Below, piece after piece: positions 6,476 to 6,481 of a stretch of 6,481 bases of DNA. The position numbers and the translations under genes are program-made. This DNA comes from Ruminococcaceae bacterium UBA1734 (GTDB taxonomy: Bacteria > Bacillota > Clostridia > Oscillospirales > Acutalibacteraceae), in contig DCIE01000029.1 in the NCBI GenBank assembly GCA_002315765.1, positions 369 through 6,849 on the forward strand, written 5' to 3'. Every line of letters begins with the position of its first letter. Position 1 is the first letter of the stretch. The notes under the pieces are model-generated. The model was not told the DNA's origin. It ran no database searches and saw only the letters and a program-made list of their open reading frames with translations.

Positions 6476-6481
6476 TAAAAC

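Noticed and set aside
6323..6481. Possible small gene, riboswitch or small RNA upstream of the malate operon
   Set aside because: No open frame with a ribosome site on either strand, no T-run terminator after the inverted repeat, and no recognisable riboswitch core.

Overview
The window holds three complete protein genes of central carbon metabolism, with AT-rich control regions between and around them. The moderately low GC content, the strong AGGAGG-type ribosome sites, the single-chain pyruvate:ferredoxin oxidoreductase and the protein families all suggest an anaerobic, fermentative Clostridia-type Firmicute. An intergenic repeat of a style I associate from memory with gut Oscillospiraceae/Ruminococcaceae fits this. 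No rRNA or other taxonomic marker is present, so the assignment is an inference.

Layout. Bases 1-273 are non-coding: a repeat fragment at the left edge (1-47), an intrinsic terminator (91-128), then a sigma-70/SigA-type promoter (170-198) and a leader of about 69 nt for the plus-strand gene nifJ (274-3816). nifJ appears to be transcribed alone and ends in its own terminator (3849-3881). A second copy of the repeat (3898-3949) lies in the convergent intergenic gap, followed by a terminator that works on the minus strand (3960-3990). On the minus strand, read right to left, come an Ldh_2-family malate/L-lactate-type dehydrogenase (6316 to 5195) and a short malic enzyme (5184 to 4012). They form a tight two-gene operon in which the stop codon of the first gene lies inside the ribosome site of the second. 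The operon promoter is predicted near 6360-6388. The last 90 or so bases hold inverted-repeat decamers but no gene.

How the genes fit together. The dehydrogenase probably interconverts oxaloacetate and malate, malic enzyme decarboxylates malate to pyruvate, and NifJ oxidises pyruvate to acetyl-CoA while reducing ferredoxin. Together they could form a malate shunt into the pyruvate node, moving electrons between nicotinamide cofactors and ferredoxin. The individual enzyme families are well supported. The joint pathway role is inference.

I looked for an undescribed system on both strands and did not find one. There are no defence genes, mobile elements, CRISPR arrays, phage genes or riboswitch-like folds. 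The items worth a second look are regulatory or genome-structural: the dispersed repeat pair, the repeated decamers upstream of the malate operon, and a codon-usage gradient inside nifJ.
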